64,000 nucleotides of DNA from Congeria kusceri. Lineage: Eukaryota; Mollusca; Bivalvia; Myida; Dreissenidae. Of this stretch, positions 7,584 through 21,081 are shown one piece after another. Position 1 is the stretch's first letter. Every line of letters begins with the position of its first letter. The stretch covers positions 12,678,261 to 12,742,260 of the forward strand of contig CM051034.1 in the NCBI GenBank assembly GCA_027627225.1. Reading direction: 5' to 3'. The notes beneath the pieces were generated by a model that saw only the letters and a program-made list of their open reading frames with translations, ran no database searches and was not told where the DNA came from. The position numbers and the translations under genes were made by a program.

Positions 7584-8871
7584 TGTGCGCATGTGTCAAA
7601 GTTATATTTAGACATGTAGCGGCTTTCTAACCAATCATTTCACGTCATCACAGTTTTCAACTGCACTCTGGGTACACAGGCGTTTCTAAAAATAAATCTT
7701 ATAAATTCCGGAGATAGTCGATGTATTACGATTGTTTTCGACTGTAATATCGTGTATGTTCGTGAATATTCGGTGGGATGTCTAAAATGCGGATCCTGGT
7801 GGCGGTAATGAAATAGTGATACGTATACGGAACGGTTATACTTTGTTGTATTGATTAATAACTTTTTGTTATATTTACATCATCATCATTACAGGCATTA
7901 GATGCTATTAGCAAAAATCATACAAATGTAATTTCTAATGACAAATAATCAAGAGATTAGGAAATATAACTCCTTTTCTGGCACTTTTTTTTTTTCGCTG
8001 TCCAATACATACCCATTACACTGCTCTAGTAGGATATCACATACATTTGTTGTTGTTGTTTTTCCGTTTGAACGTCTCTGGATATTAGCATCGAGAAATG
8101 TACACACGGAATGGTATCGAATTTTCGTACAGACTAAAAGCTAAACAGACATCTATTAAAGGGACATATCGATGGTATTTCCCATGAATATAGACACATA
8201 TTACAACAAGACATATTCCTATTTTTGTCGAAGATATTTTTTTTCTAGTAGCTATAAGATATTGATGGAATTGTTAAGAAATATACCGGTATTCAAAGCC
8301 CCCATTTTTTTTGATACACTGTTGCAGATGGATTCGAACGCACGCCTACAAAACCGGTGGGATTAAGCCGTTAAAGTCGGCTGAATAGTTGCAACCTCAT
8401 TGTACAATCTGAAAGTATGTATTGTTAAACGTATTTAAATGAACAGTAAATATCTTACATGAACTCGATGAATCATCGTCGTATAGTAGAAGATTAAACA
8501 AATTATAGCGCTGATCAGATCTGGGCATATTCATTGCGTTGTTGAGCCAATATGCAACATTGTGGTTGTGCACTATATGCAGTTAATGAGTTCGGGGTCT
8601 ATGTTAAATTCATATACTCTGTAGATAAGATTTTTTGCCAAAATTGAAGCGACTAATATTATATTATCACAGACAAGTGTGTGACGAAATGGCACTGGAC
8701 TATTAATCAGTGGAGATCGAGTGTACCACAAATCACCAGCAAGTTTAGATTCGCGACAGTTGAAACTGTTCATTAGCGATTTGTCTGCACAGAGATTGAA
8801 ATTTGTGGCAGTAACGAGGCACTTAGTTAGTATTAAAGATTTGTACCTGATCGACTGCCAACTATATAGGA

Positions 8872-9091
8872 GGCGTGTCGTGGGAAAACCGGGCTTAATG
8901 CAGTCCGCACAGTCTAATCCGGGACGACACTTTCCGCTTTTATGGTATTTTCTGTTTCAAGGAAGTCTCTACTAAACATAAATCCACTGTAGGCGGAAAG
9001 TGCCGTCCCGAATTAGTCTGTGCGGACTGCACAGGCTTATCCGGGACGACACTACGCATATGCATTCAGCCGGGTTTTCCCACTACACGCC
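8872..9091. mobile_element. Palindromic element 1, unit 2
   Basis: Same insertion at the same unit offset as in unit 1, so it was present before the array expanded. Confidence 0.75.
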
Positions 9092-9941
9092 ACATACGGA
9101 TTTTTCAGGCCTTTGTGCTTACGAATCCAAAACATTTGGACGAAATAAGCCAAAACACAAGTAGACGCGTTGTTATATTGTAGGTTGATGACTTAAAGGA
9201 ACGTACGACACATTAAAGGAAATGACAACACTACAACCACGCAGTGAAACTATTACATCAGCGCGAGTATTATATAAATACACCTGTATCCGCCATGCAC
9301 GTGGTGTACGTGTGTGCAAAATGCTCGAAGGGGCAGTTGTATTATAGTATGTTTTGACGATAGTAAAATGTCAAGTCGGTGAACATAATACGAATACCCC
9401 CCACCTATTGTTAAAGGACTTATTTCCATTCATCAAATATCACAAACATTACCACATGCTCGTTTGAGTATCACAAATATTACCACGTGCTCTTTTGTAT
9501 GAAATAGTTTAACCTATAAACACGTGATATCCAAGTTCAATGATCGGATAATATTGCATATTATTTGAATATGACTGACATATGTGGTAGCATCTATATA
9601 AGTCGCTGATCTCAGTGCGGTGAATATGCATCAGAAACATAACACAAGGGTGGAAATCGATGGCACACGGATGTAACTTATAGACATTTGTTTACCGTAC
9701 ACGCATTCCACGTAATTCCAACATTGGAATACGTGTGCGTCTGAAACCAACCTTCTAAACGAATAATTTGTATTTATATATATACATCATATATACATTA
9801 TGCTGCACGTCTCAGTATGTGTATGTAAATGTGCAGTGTGATTATATAAATGCAGCTCCATTATTCTGTTAAGTCATGAAACTGGTTTGGTTTCTTTCGA
9901 GGTACGTTGGATGTGTCACTACTATAAGAACGCAAACATTT

Positions 9942-10301
9942 GCGCTTTGTTCCGGTTAGACAGTATTTAAGAATGATGCGCTTTTTTCCGGTTAGACAGC
10001 ATTTAAGAATGATGCGCTTTGTTCCGGTTAGACAGCGTTTAAGAATGATGCGCTTTGTTCCGGTTAGACAGCATTTAAGAATGATGCGCTTTGTTCCACT
10101 CAGACAGCATTTAACAATGATGCGCTGTGTTCCAGTTAGACAGCATTTAAGAATGATGCGCTTTCTTCCGGTTAGACAGCATTTAAGAATGATGCGCTTT
10201 GTTCCACTCAGACAGCATTTAAGAATGATGCGCTTTGTTCCAGTTAGACAGCATGTAAGAATGATGCGCTTTGTTCCGGTTAGACAGCATTTAAGAATGA
10301 T
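9942..10301. repeat. Minisatellite, ten 36-bp repeats, unit 2
   Basis: Same ten repeats in the same order of variants as unit 1. Confidence 0.95.
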
Positions 10302-11104
10302 GCGCAAAGCGCATTGGTGTGACTTATAACATAGAGATGCAGACAATAACACAACGCAGAATTAGAACTATAGGTAAAATGCCCACTTATTACGATTTTG
10401 CGCTCATTTAGCACATCACCTGTGATCTCGTTTCAACTTAGATATTGTATTTGTCTTTCTACAAAATTGTGAGTAACTAGAGCACAGAAACATGTGTGAT
10501 TGTTTTATTCAAACACATTAGCCACTAAAATATATCACAGCAAATAATAATATACATACATATATCTCCAAAGCCATAATTTGGGTTTGATGAAGCTAAA
10601 AAAAACAGAAAACAATCACAAGCCTTGGTCACCAACAGAATAATGAAATCTGAAAATTATGCAAGTATTAAAGTTATACATAATTATGGTACTTGTTATC
10701 CTTTGTACTGTTCTATAAAAATTCCATTTTTTCCAAATCAAACCTGTGCAAGCACCTTACAAAGCAACCAACATGGGTGCATAGCAAACAACAAATAACT
10801 TGATATTTCTGACTGTGAGGCTTCGCTTTACATTTTCTGTTCGGTTTTAATCAAGTGCCATATATAATGATATATCCCATGAAATTATCAATAGCCACAC
10901 AATTAGTGATTACTGGATATTACCGATATACATTTTGTTATGATCATAGATACTTAAAAATTCCACAGTAGGATTTCATAAACATAAAATATTGTTAAAA
11001 TGATTTTTCATAATTTAAAAAAAACACAACTTCATCAGATATAAGTCAGATTCTTCTAACATCTTCTTTAAATTTAATACCAAGTAAAGTTAGCACATTG
11101 TATA

Positions 11105-11409
11105 AGGCGTAGAAAACATATGTTTGTTTCAGGCTACCCAACTTAGCCTAAAAAAAGCCCCGACCCTAGAACATTTAATTGGGTTTGCCAGATTGACTTT
11201 TGTTTTATTGACCTTTTTCAATAATTAAATGTGTTTTTGATAGTATCCACTTACAAACAATGTTTAAGAATGTTACTGATATGTTTTGAATATTTATTCA
11301 GTTTTAGAATCTTGAAGTTGACCAATTACAAAAAAAAAAAAATCCCGACCTACCTACCCTAATTTTTATGGGCATGTAACCTGAAACAAACATATTTTTT
11401 GTTACGCCT
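11105..11409. mobile_element. Inverted-repeat element, unit 2
   Basis: Class B form of the unit 1 element (CTTAGCC left arm, AAAAATCCCG right arm). Confidence 0.6.
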
Positions 11410-12026
11410 AAGGGAACTCATGCAAATAATTGTCACATAGAACACATGAAAACAATAGTATTTATTCTGATTGGTGTTCTGAACTATCTGATGTATTTGT
11501 CCACTACTAAAATGCTGTAATCTGCACATGAACCACTTTAAATTACATTGCTGACAGCTTAGATTCATATCACAGGTCCAACAAAATTTTGACCATAATA
11601 CATCATGACCTTTTTATCATTCATGAACTCAGGACAAGTGTTGTCTTTAATATAAAACTAACAAAGACTTATTGACAACTCGGACCATTTTAAAAGACTT
11701 CAAAATCAAATTTGCAGACCTCTCTGAAAAATGCGCCAACTCTTATTTCTAGCAGCTTTTTTTGACATATCTGACTACCGGCTCAAATAATGCTTAGTGG
11801 TTACAGAGCATATAAATTAATGGCCACCATTCTCACCTTCTAGCCATTTTTACTTCAGCAATTTTGCTTTCCTGCAATTTTTTTTTTTTCGTCAAAACAA
11901 TTACTTATTTACTAGAATTTTCATTACACTTCTTAACTTTTTTTCTTACACTTTTGGTTAATTTCCTTGATTTTTTCCCCGAAAACTGTCAAATTCCCTG
12001 ATTTTTTCAGTGCGGAGAATTTATTT

Positions 12027-12316
12027 GAGGCGTGTCGTTGGAAAACCGGACTTAATGCATGTGCGTGAAGTGTCGTCCCGGATTAGCCTGTGCATTCCGC
12101 ATAGGCTAATCCGGGATGGCACTTTCCGCCTACAGTGGATTTATGTTTAGAAGAGACCTCCTTGAAACAGAAAATACCATAACAGCAGGAAGTGTCGTCC
12201 CGGATTAGCCTTGAAACCCTTGAAACAGAAAGTACCATAAAAGCGGAAAGAGTCGTCCCGAATCAACCTCTGCGGACTGCACATGCATTAAGCCCCAGTT
12301 TCGCACGACAAGCCTC
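12027..12316. mobile_element. Palindromic element 2, unit 2
   Basis: Copy of the unit 1 element at the same unit offset; no difference noticed. Confidence 0.72.
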
Positions 12317-13642
12317 ATTTGTTTACCCATTTTGCATATTCGGGGTTGACGTGCAGACGCCGGAAGTGCTAATACTTCGATCATGGCTCGAACGTATATA
12401 TAGAGATCTATTGACAAATATTTATTAATAGATCTTTTGTATATATACGACCTCCCTATCTGTTACGCTTGCCACTCTACCAAACAGACTTAACGTAAAA
12501 TACATAAAGTGTATTGCTAGATCTATGTACGATCGGATCACGTGTTTTCAAAAATACCAACGAAAAGCGTTATAAACGCTTTATACAATAATTCATTTCA
12601 GTTGGCGTTTTTTGCTGCACATTGATAAGTGACTTTATGTCCAAAAAAGTTCTGCGTGATGGGTTTTATTTCGCTTCTTTACATACTAGTTAATGTACTT
12701 ATAGTTTACTTCTGTATTTGGAATCTGTGACAACAATTCGGAAATGGTCAATTTGCTAATCTGTGAATATGTAATTTAAACTGAAATATCTCTGAAACAT
12801 ATCTGCATTTGCACCATGATATGTTTTATGTCTGAGTTTCATTTCTTGTCGTCTTCGGCATGTGGATTCTAATAAAGTTGGTTCCCATTGTAAGAAAAGT
12901 CAAACAGCCGTTTTAATTTTAACATTAAACGCATGGATGTTGCAACCACAAAATTGCGTTCTGCATTACATGCGCGAATACAGGATTTTGGTTGGCAGGA
13001 GCGGCACAAAAATATCTTATAGTTATTAATACTACCACGTTACATAATGTATTTTGCAAAACATCGATAGTTAGATTGCCGGAAATTTGATAGTTAGATT
13101 GCCGGAAATATTAGCTAAAAAGGATGTTCTTAACGGGTACAAGGATTCTGGGTAACACGGAGAATTACTATCAGAAATGGATTGATAGCACTTAAAGATT
13201 CCATGTTCATAAATCGATACCGTGTACAACCTTACCAAAATTATTTCGTCGGGATAATGGAAAGAGAAAATTTGACTGTTTATTAAGTTTTATTTTCAAT
13301 AAAAATGTGCCATTCATTCTATAGCCATACACACTAGAAAAATGCTTCTATTAAATGCGATGTTATAATCTAAACAGTAAACATCTAGTTACAGGAATAG
13401 TTATACACAATACAATACGTAATTCCTGAACGTACAGTTTTGCAATGTAATCAAACAAATATCATCAAAACGCCAAAAATGAACATTTTACTCGATTATT
13501 ATATAGAAACAGTTTAGTTTAACATATTTTCAATCCCACAAAATGACCTAACATAAACACAATGTCAGCACTTGTATCAGGACTTTCATTGCAGTTTGTA
13601 TTAAATTTCATTATAAACAAATACTGTACATCATTGTAGAAG

Positions 13643-14773
13643 TTACTGCACAATAGGAATGTCACGTGTCATCTGATCCGCGGTCAGTGGAACGCTTATC
13701 ACCAGCGTCCCGTCGTCCTTGATCGAAGCCTTAGCACTTCCGGCGTCTGCACGTGCCGGAAGTCGGAACTGGCGTCTGATTTCTACGTCTCGGAGAACCC
13801 CGTCCTCTTCGGTTTTCTTGGTGGCATGAACGTGCAGAAACCCGTCTGTCGCCCGAATAGAAATATTTTCAACTGGAACGGATTCCATGTTGAGCTGAAC
13901 CCGGTAATGCTTTTTTCCGTCAATATCAACGACGTCGTTGACGTCAAAGACCGGTTGCTCGGTTTTGTCTTCTTTAGCGGTGTCTTGATCCGCTGGCTCG
14001 ACCTGTTCACAGTCGGGTTTCTCGTGCGTGTCTTCTTCCAAGACTACGAAATCAGCCGATGGTGCGGGACTCGGACTGCGGCTATTTTGCGAACTGTGTA
14101 CCGGCGAACCCGAAAGAGACCTGACTATCTTTTCTGATGTTGGCGTTAATATTTCGGCACTGTTTGATTCGCCACTTTTCTCCGTCGGGGTTTCCATTGT
14201 ATGTACACATGTCTTTTCTTCTGGCTTGCAGCTTTCATCACGTGTGCAGCAAGTTTCTTTCTGTTCGCAGCATCGTTCTTGTCCTACCTTGCAATTCCGT
14301 GCTTTTTGCACTTGGTCGTCATTCTTTCCATATGGACCTTTGACTACGAAATGGCCACCGGGTGACATGAAACAACTTATATTCTTTGAGTCGACGTCAG
14401 CTGGTATCTTCACACGCCTAACACGCTCGATGACATCATAATTGTCGCCATCACGCTGTTCGCGTTTAGCGCTCACTGTCAGCATCCCATTGTCTATTTT
14501 AACGCCCAAGTCTTTTGGGTGAAATCCGGTGAAATCTAGCTTTTGTACCCAGGGTAGCCTCTTCCGCTGCTGAAACATACATGGAAAAAACAGCGTCGCT
14601 TCAGGTTCCGCAATGTAGCAACTCTGTGTGCGTCGACACATCGGAGATAGTGCTGTGCCGTCAAACAATTCCGCCACTAGACAATCTAACATGGACCCGT
14701 TATGAGCACCGGCGGCATGACACGGGTGTCCCACTGGCATGGTCACCAACATTGGCCGTGAAAATAAACCCAT
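13643..14773 (-). CDS. Small heat shock protein with two alpha-crystallin domains, copy 2
   Basis: Intact 376-residue copy, identical to copy 1 except Val127 in place of Ile127, a conservative change just before the last strands of domain 1. It has the most common protein sequence in the array, shared with copies 6, 7 and 8. The promoter is at 14922-15022 and poly(A) signals are at 13279-13294. Confidence 0.93.
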   Translation of the reverse strand: MGLFSRPMLVTMPVGHPCHAAGAHNGSMLDCLVAELFDGTALSPMCRRTQSCYIAEPEATLFFPCMFQQRKRLPWVQKLDFTGFHPKDLGVKIDNGMLTVSAKREQRDGDNYDVIERVRRVKIPADVDSKNISCFMSPGGHFVVKGPYGKNDDQVQKARNCKVGQERCCEQKETCCTRDESCKPEEKTCVHTMETPTEKSGESNSAEILTPTSEKIVRSLSGSPVHSSQNSRSPSPAPSADFVVLEEDTHEKPDCEQVEPADQDTAKEDKTEQPVFDVNDVVDIDGKKHYRVQLNMESVPVENISIRATDGFLHVHATKKTEEDGVLRDVEIRRQFRLPARADAGSAKASIKDDGTLVISVPLTADQMTRDIPIVQ

Positions 14774-14921
14774 TGTTTCTGTACGTAATTTAATATATTC
14801 AAATATACGCAGTCGTATTAAATATAAAAGTGTAACTGATTTGCTGTTGTCGTGTTGCTTTCTTCTGTATCTTGTCTCTGTTGTCGAGTTTTCGATTGAT
14901 CTATGAAGTAAAACTGTGCCC

Positions 14922-15022
14922 TTATATACCGAAATGATGTGGTTTCTCGAAAGTTCTTGTGAATGACTAAAACAATTTAGCTACACGTGTTCTAGATGTT
15001 AGTAAACATATCTAGAACCTTC
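14922..15022 (-). promoter_or_regulatory. Heat-shock promoter of copy 2
   Basis: TATA box 14922-14928, three-site heat shock element 14944-14956, second element 14990-15022; no base change seen in these sites. Confidence 0.82.
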
Positions 15023-16310
15023 TGTGCGCATGTGTCAAAGTTATATTTAGACATGTAGCGGCTTTCTAACCAATCATTTCACGTCATCACAGTTTTCAAC
15101 TGCACTCTGGGTACACAGGCGTTTCTAAAAATAAATCTTATAAATTCCGGAGATAGTCGATGAATTACGATTGTTTTCGACTGTAATATCGTGTATGTTC
15201 GTGAATATTCGGTGGGATGTCTAAAATGCGGATCCTGGTGGCGGTAATGAAATAGTGATACGTATACGGAACGGTTATACTTTGTTGTATTGATTAATAA
15301 CTTTTTGTTATATTTACATCATCATCATTACAGGCATTAGATGCTATTAGCAAAAATCATACAAATGTAATTTCTAATGACAAATAATCAAGAGATTAGG
15401 AAATATAACTCCTTTTCTGGCACTTTTTTTTTTTCGCTGTCCAATACATACCCATTACACTGCTCTAGTAGGATATCACATACATTTGTTGTTGTTGTTT
15501 TTCCGTTTGAACGTCTCTGGATATTAGCATCGAGAAATGTACACACGGAATGGTATCGAATTTTCGTACAGACTAAAAGCTAAACAGACATCTATTAAAG
15601 GGACATATCGATGGTATTTCCCATGAATATAGACACATATTACAACAAGACATATTCCTATTTTTGTCGAAGATATTTTTTTTCTAGTAGCTATAAGATA
15701 TTGATGGAATTGTTAAGAAATATACCGGTATTCAAAGCCCCCATTTTTTTTGATACACTGTTGCAGATGGATTCGAACGCACGCCTACAAAACCGGTGGG
15801 ATTAAGCCGTTAAAGTCGGCTGAATAGTTGCAACCTCATTGTACAATCTGAAAGTATGTATTGTTAAACGTATTTAAATGAACAGTAAATATCTTACATG
15901 AACTCGATGAATCATCGTCGTATAGTAGAAGATTAAACAAATTATAGCGCTGATCAGATCTGGGCATATTCATTGCGTTGTTGAGCCAATATGCAACATT
16001 GTGGTTGTGCACTATATGCAGTTAATGAGTTCGGGGTCTATGTTAAATTCATATACTCTGTAGATAAGATTTTTTGCCAAAATTGAAGCGACTAATATTA
16101 TATTATCACAGACAAGTGTGTGACGAAATGGCACTGGACTATTAATCAGTGGAGATCGAGTGTACCACAAATCACCAGCAAGTTTAGATTCGCGACAGTT
16201 GAAACTGTTCATTAGCGATTTGTCTGCACAGAGATTGAAATTTGTGGCAGTAACGAGGCACTTAGTTAGTATTAAAGATTTGTACCTGATCGACTGCCAA
16301 CTATATAGGA

Positions 16311-16530
16311 GGCGTGTCGTGGGAAAACCGGGCTTAATGCAGTCCGCACAGTCTAATCCGGGACGACACTTTCCGCTTTTATGGTATTTTCTGTTTCAAG
16401 GAAGTCTCTACTAAACATAAATCCACTGTAGGCGGAAAGTGCCGTCCCGAATTAGTCTGTGCGGACTGCACAGGCTTATCCGGGACGACACTACGCATAT
16501 GCATTCAGCCGGGTTTTCCCACTACACGCC
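16311..16530. mobile_element. Palindromic element 1, unit 3
   Basis: Copy of the unit 1 element; no difference noticed. Confidence 0.75.
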
Positions 16531-17380
16531 ACATACGGATTTTTCAGGCCTTTGTGCTTACGAATCCAAAACATTTGGACGAAATAAGCCAAAACACAAG
16601 TAGACGCGTTGTTATATTGTAGGTTGATGACTTAAAGGAACGTACGACACATTAAAGGAAATGACAACACTACAACCACGCAGTGAAACTATTACATCAG
16701 CGCGAGTATTATATAAATACACCTGTATCCGCCATGCACGTGGTGTACGTGTGTGCAAAATGCTCGAAGGGGCAGTTGTATTATAGTATGTTTTGACGAT
16801 AGTAAAATGTCAAGTCGGTGAACATAATACGAATACCCCCCACCTATTGTTAAAGGACTTATTTCCATTCATCAAATATCACAAACATTACCACATGCTC
16901 GTTTGAGTATCACAAATATTACCACGTGCTCTTTTGTATGAAATAGTTTAACCTATAAACACGTGATATCCAAGTTCAATGATCGGATAATATTGCATAT
17001 TATTTGAATATGACTGACATATGTGGTAGCATCTATATAAGTCGCTGATCTCAGTGCGGTGAATATGCATCAGAAACATAACACAAGGGTGGAAATCGAT
17101 GGCACACGGATGTAACTTATAGACATTTGTTTACCGTACACGCATTCCACGTAATTCCAACATTGGAATACGTGTGCGTCTGAAACCAACCTTCTAAACG
17201 AATAATTTGTATTTATATATATACATCATATATACATTATGCTGCACGTCTCAGTATGTGTATGTAAATGTGCAGTGTGATTATATAAATGCAGCTCCAT
17301 TATTCTGTTAAGTCATGAAACTGGTTTGGTTTCTTTCGAGGTACGTTGGATGTGTCACTACTATAAGAACGCAAACATTT

Positions 17381-17740
17381 GCGCTTTGTTCCGGTTAGAC
17401 AGTATTTAAGAATGATGCGCTTTTTTCCGGTTAGACAGCATTTAAGAATGATGCGCTTTGTTCCGATTAGACAGCGTTTAAGAATGATGCGCTTTGTTCC
17501 GGTTAGACAGCATTTAAGAATGATGCGCTTTGTTCCACTCAGACAGCATTTAACAATGATGCGCTGTATTCCAGTTAGACAGCATTTAAGAATGATGCGC
17601 TTTCTTCCGGTTAGACAGCATTTAAGAATGATGCGCTTTGTTCCACTCAGACAGCATTTAAGAATGATGCGCTTTGTTCCAGTTAGACAGCATGTAAGAA
17701 TGATGCGCTTTGTTCCGGTTAGACAGCATTTAAGAATGAT
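17381..17740. repeat. Minisatellite, ten 36-bp repeats, unit 3
   Basis: Ten repeats with two private G to A changes (17466 in the third repeat, 17568 in the sixth). These are the only internal differences seen among the nine arrays. Confidence 0.95.
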
Positions 17741-18543
17741 GCGCAAAGCGCATTGGTGTGACTTATAACATAGAGATGCAGACAATAACACAACGCAGAA
17801 TTAGAACTATAGGTAAAATGCCCACTTATTACGATTTTGCGCTCATTTAGCACATCACCTGTGATCTCGTTTCAACTTAGATATTGTATTTGTCTTTCTA
17901 CAAAATTGTGAGTAACTAGAGCACAGAAACATGTGTGATTGTTTTATTCAAACACATTAGCCACTAAAATATATCACAGCAAATAATAATATACATACAT
18001 ATATCTCCAAAGCCATAATTTGGGTTTGATGAAGCTAAAAAAAACAGAAAACAATCACAAGCCTTGGTCACCAACAGAATAATGAAATCTGAAAATTATG
18101 CAAGTATTAAAGTTATACATAATTATGGTACTTGTTATCCTTTGTACTGTTCTATAAAAATTCCATTTTTTCCAAATCAAACCTGTGCAAGCACCTTACA
18201 AAGCAACCAACATGGGTGCATAGCAAACAACAAATAACTTGATATTTCTGACTGTGAGGCTTCGCTTTACATTTTCTGTTCGGTTTTAATCAAGTGCCAT
18301 ATATAATGATATATCCCATGAAATTATCAATAGCCACACAATTAGTGATTACTGGATATTACCGATATACATTTTGTTATGATCATAGATACTTAAAAAT
18401 TCCACAGTAGGATTTCATAAACATAAAATATTGTTAAAATGATTTTTCATAATTTAAAAAAAACACAACTTCATCAGATATAAGTCAGATTCTTCTAACA
18501 TCTTCTTTAAATTTAATACCAAGTAAAGTTAGCACATTGTATA

Positions 18544-18848
18544 AGGCGTAGAAAACATATGTTTGTTTCAGGCTACCCAACTTAGCCTAAAAAAAGCCCC
18601 GACCCTAGAACATTTAATTGGGTTTGCCAGATTGACTTTTGTTTTATTGACCTTTTTCAATAATTAAATGTGTTTTTGATAGTATCCACTTACAAACAAT
18701 GTTTAAGAATGTTACTGATATGTTTTGAATATTTATTCAGTTTTAGAATCTTGAAGTTGACCAATTACAAAAAAAAAAAAATCCCGACCTACCTACCCTA
18801 ATTTTTATGGGCATGTAACCTGAAACAAACATATTTTTTGTTACGCCT
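18544..18848. mobile_element. Inverted-repeat element, unit 3
   Basis: Class B form, as in unit 2. Confidence 0.6.
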
Positions 18849-19465
18849 AAGGGAACTCATGCAAATAATTGTCACATAGAACACATGAAAACAATAGTAT
18901 TTATTCTGATTGGTGTTCTGAACTATCTGATGTATTTGTCCACTACTAAAATGCTGTAATCTGCACATGAACCACTTTAAATTACATTGCTGACAGCTTA
19001 GATTCATATCACAGGTCCAACAAAATTTTGACCATAATACATCATGACCTTTTTATCATTCATGAACTCAGGACAAGTGTTGTCTTTAATATAAAACTAA
19101 CAAAGACTTATTGACAACTCGGACCATTTTAAAAGACTTCAAAATCAAATTTGCAGACCTCTCTGAAAAATGCGCCAACTCTTATTTCTAGCAGCTTTTT
19201 TTGACATATCTGACTACCGGCTCAAATAATGCTTAGTGGTTACAGAGCATATAAATTAATGGCCACCATTCTCACCTTCTAGCCATTTTTACTTCAGCAA
19301 TTTTGCTTTCCTGCAATTTTTTTTTTTTCGTCAAAACAATTACTTATTTACTAGAATTTTCATTACACTTCTTAACTTTTTTTCTTACACTTTTGGTTAA
19401 TTTCCTTGATTTTTTCCCCGAAAACTGTCAAATTCCCTGATTTTTTCAGTGCGGAGAATTTATTT

Positions 19466-19755
19466 GAGGCGTGTCGTTGGAAAACCGGACTTAATGCATG
19501 TGCGTGAAGTGTCGTCCCGGATTAGCCTGTGCATTCCGCATAGGCTAATCCGGGATGGCACTTTCCGCCTACAGTGGATTTATGTTTAGAAGAGACCTCC
19601 TTGAAACAGAAAATACCATAACAGCAGGAAGTGTCGTCCCGGATTAGCCTTGAAACCCTTGAAACAGAAAGTACCATAAAAGCGGAAAGAGTCGTCCCGA
19701 ATCAACCTCTGCGGACTGCACATGCATTAAGCCCCAGTTTCGCACGACAAGCCTC
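19466..19755. mobile_element. Palindromic element 2, unit 3
   Basis: Copy of the unit 1 element; no difference noticed. Confidence 0.72.
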
Positions 19756-21081
19756 ATTTGTTTACCCATTTTGCATATTCGGGGTTGACGTGCAGACGCC
19801 GGAAGTGCTAATACTTCGATCATGGCTCGAACGTATATATAGAGATCTATTGACAAATATTTATTAATAGATCTTTTGTATATATACGACCTCCCTATCT
19901 GTTACGCTTGCCACTCTACCAAACAGACTTAACGTAAAATACATAAAGTGTATTGCTAGATCTATGTACGATCGGATCACGTGTTTTCAAAAATACCAAC
20001 GAAAAGCGTTATAAACGCTTTATACAATAATTCATTTCAGTTGGCGTTTTTTGCTGCACATTGATAAGTGACTTTATGTCCAAAAAAGTTCTGCGTGATG
20101 GGTTTTATTTCGCTTCTTTACATACTAGTTAATGTACTTATAGTTTACTTCTGTATTTGGAATCTGTGACAACAATTCGGAAATGGTCAATTTGCTAATC
20201 TGTGAATATGTAATTTAAACTGAAATATCTCTGAAACATATCTGCATTTGCACCATGATATGTTTTATGTCTGAGTTTCATTTCTTGTCGTCTTCGGCAT
20301 GTGGATTCTAATAAAGTTGGTTCCCATTGTAAGAAAAGTCAAACAGCCGTTTTAATTTTAACATTAAACGCATGGATGTTGCAACCACAAAATTGCGTTC
20401 TGCATTACATGCGCGAATACAGGATTTTGGTTGGCAGGAGCGGCACAAAAATATCTTATAGTTATTAATACTACCACGTTACATAATGTATTTTGCAAAA
20501 CATCGATAGTTAGATTGCCGGAAATTTGATAGTTAGATTGCCGGAAATATTAGCTAAAAAGGATGTTCTTAACGGGTACAAGGATTCTGGGTAACACGGA
20601 GAATTACTATCAGAAATGGATTGATAGCACTTAAAGATTCCATGTTCATAAATCGATACCGTGTACAACCTTACCAAAATTATTTCGTCGGGATAATGGA
20701 AAGAGAAAATTTGACTGTTTATTAAGTTTTATTTTCAATAAAAATGTGCCATTCATTCTATAGCCATACACACTAGAAAAATGCTTCTATTAAATGCGAT
20801 GTTATAATCTAAACAGTAAACATCTAGTTACAGGAATAGTTATACACAATACAATACGTAATTCCTGAACGTACAGTTTTGCAATGTAATCAAACAAATA
20901 TCATCAAAACGCCAAAAATGAACATTTTACTCGATTATTATATAGAAACAGTTTAGTTTAACATATTTTCAATCCCACAAAATGACCTAACATAAACACA
21001 ATGTCAGCACTTGTATCAGGACTTTCATTGCAGTTTGTATTAAATTTCATTATAAACAAATACTGTACATCATTGTAGAAG

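Larger units (their letters stand above)
7440..14878. repeat. Tandem repeat unit 2 (7439 bp), variant class B
   Basis: Same layout as unit 1 with every feature shifted by 7439. It carries the class B bases at offsets 2916 (C) and 3486 (G), AATAATTAAATG near offset 3780 in place of AAAAAGTAAATG, and Val127 in the protein. I noticed no change private to this unit, so it serves as a reference for class B. Confidence 0.97.
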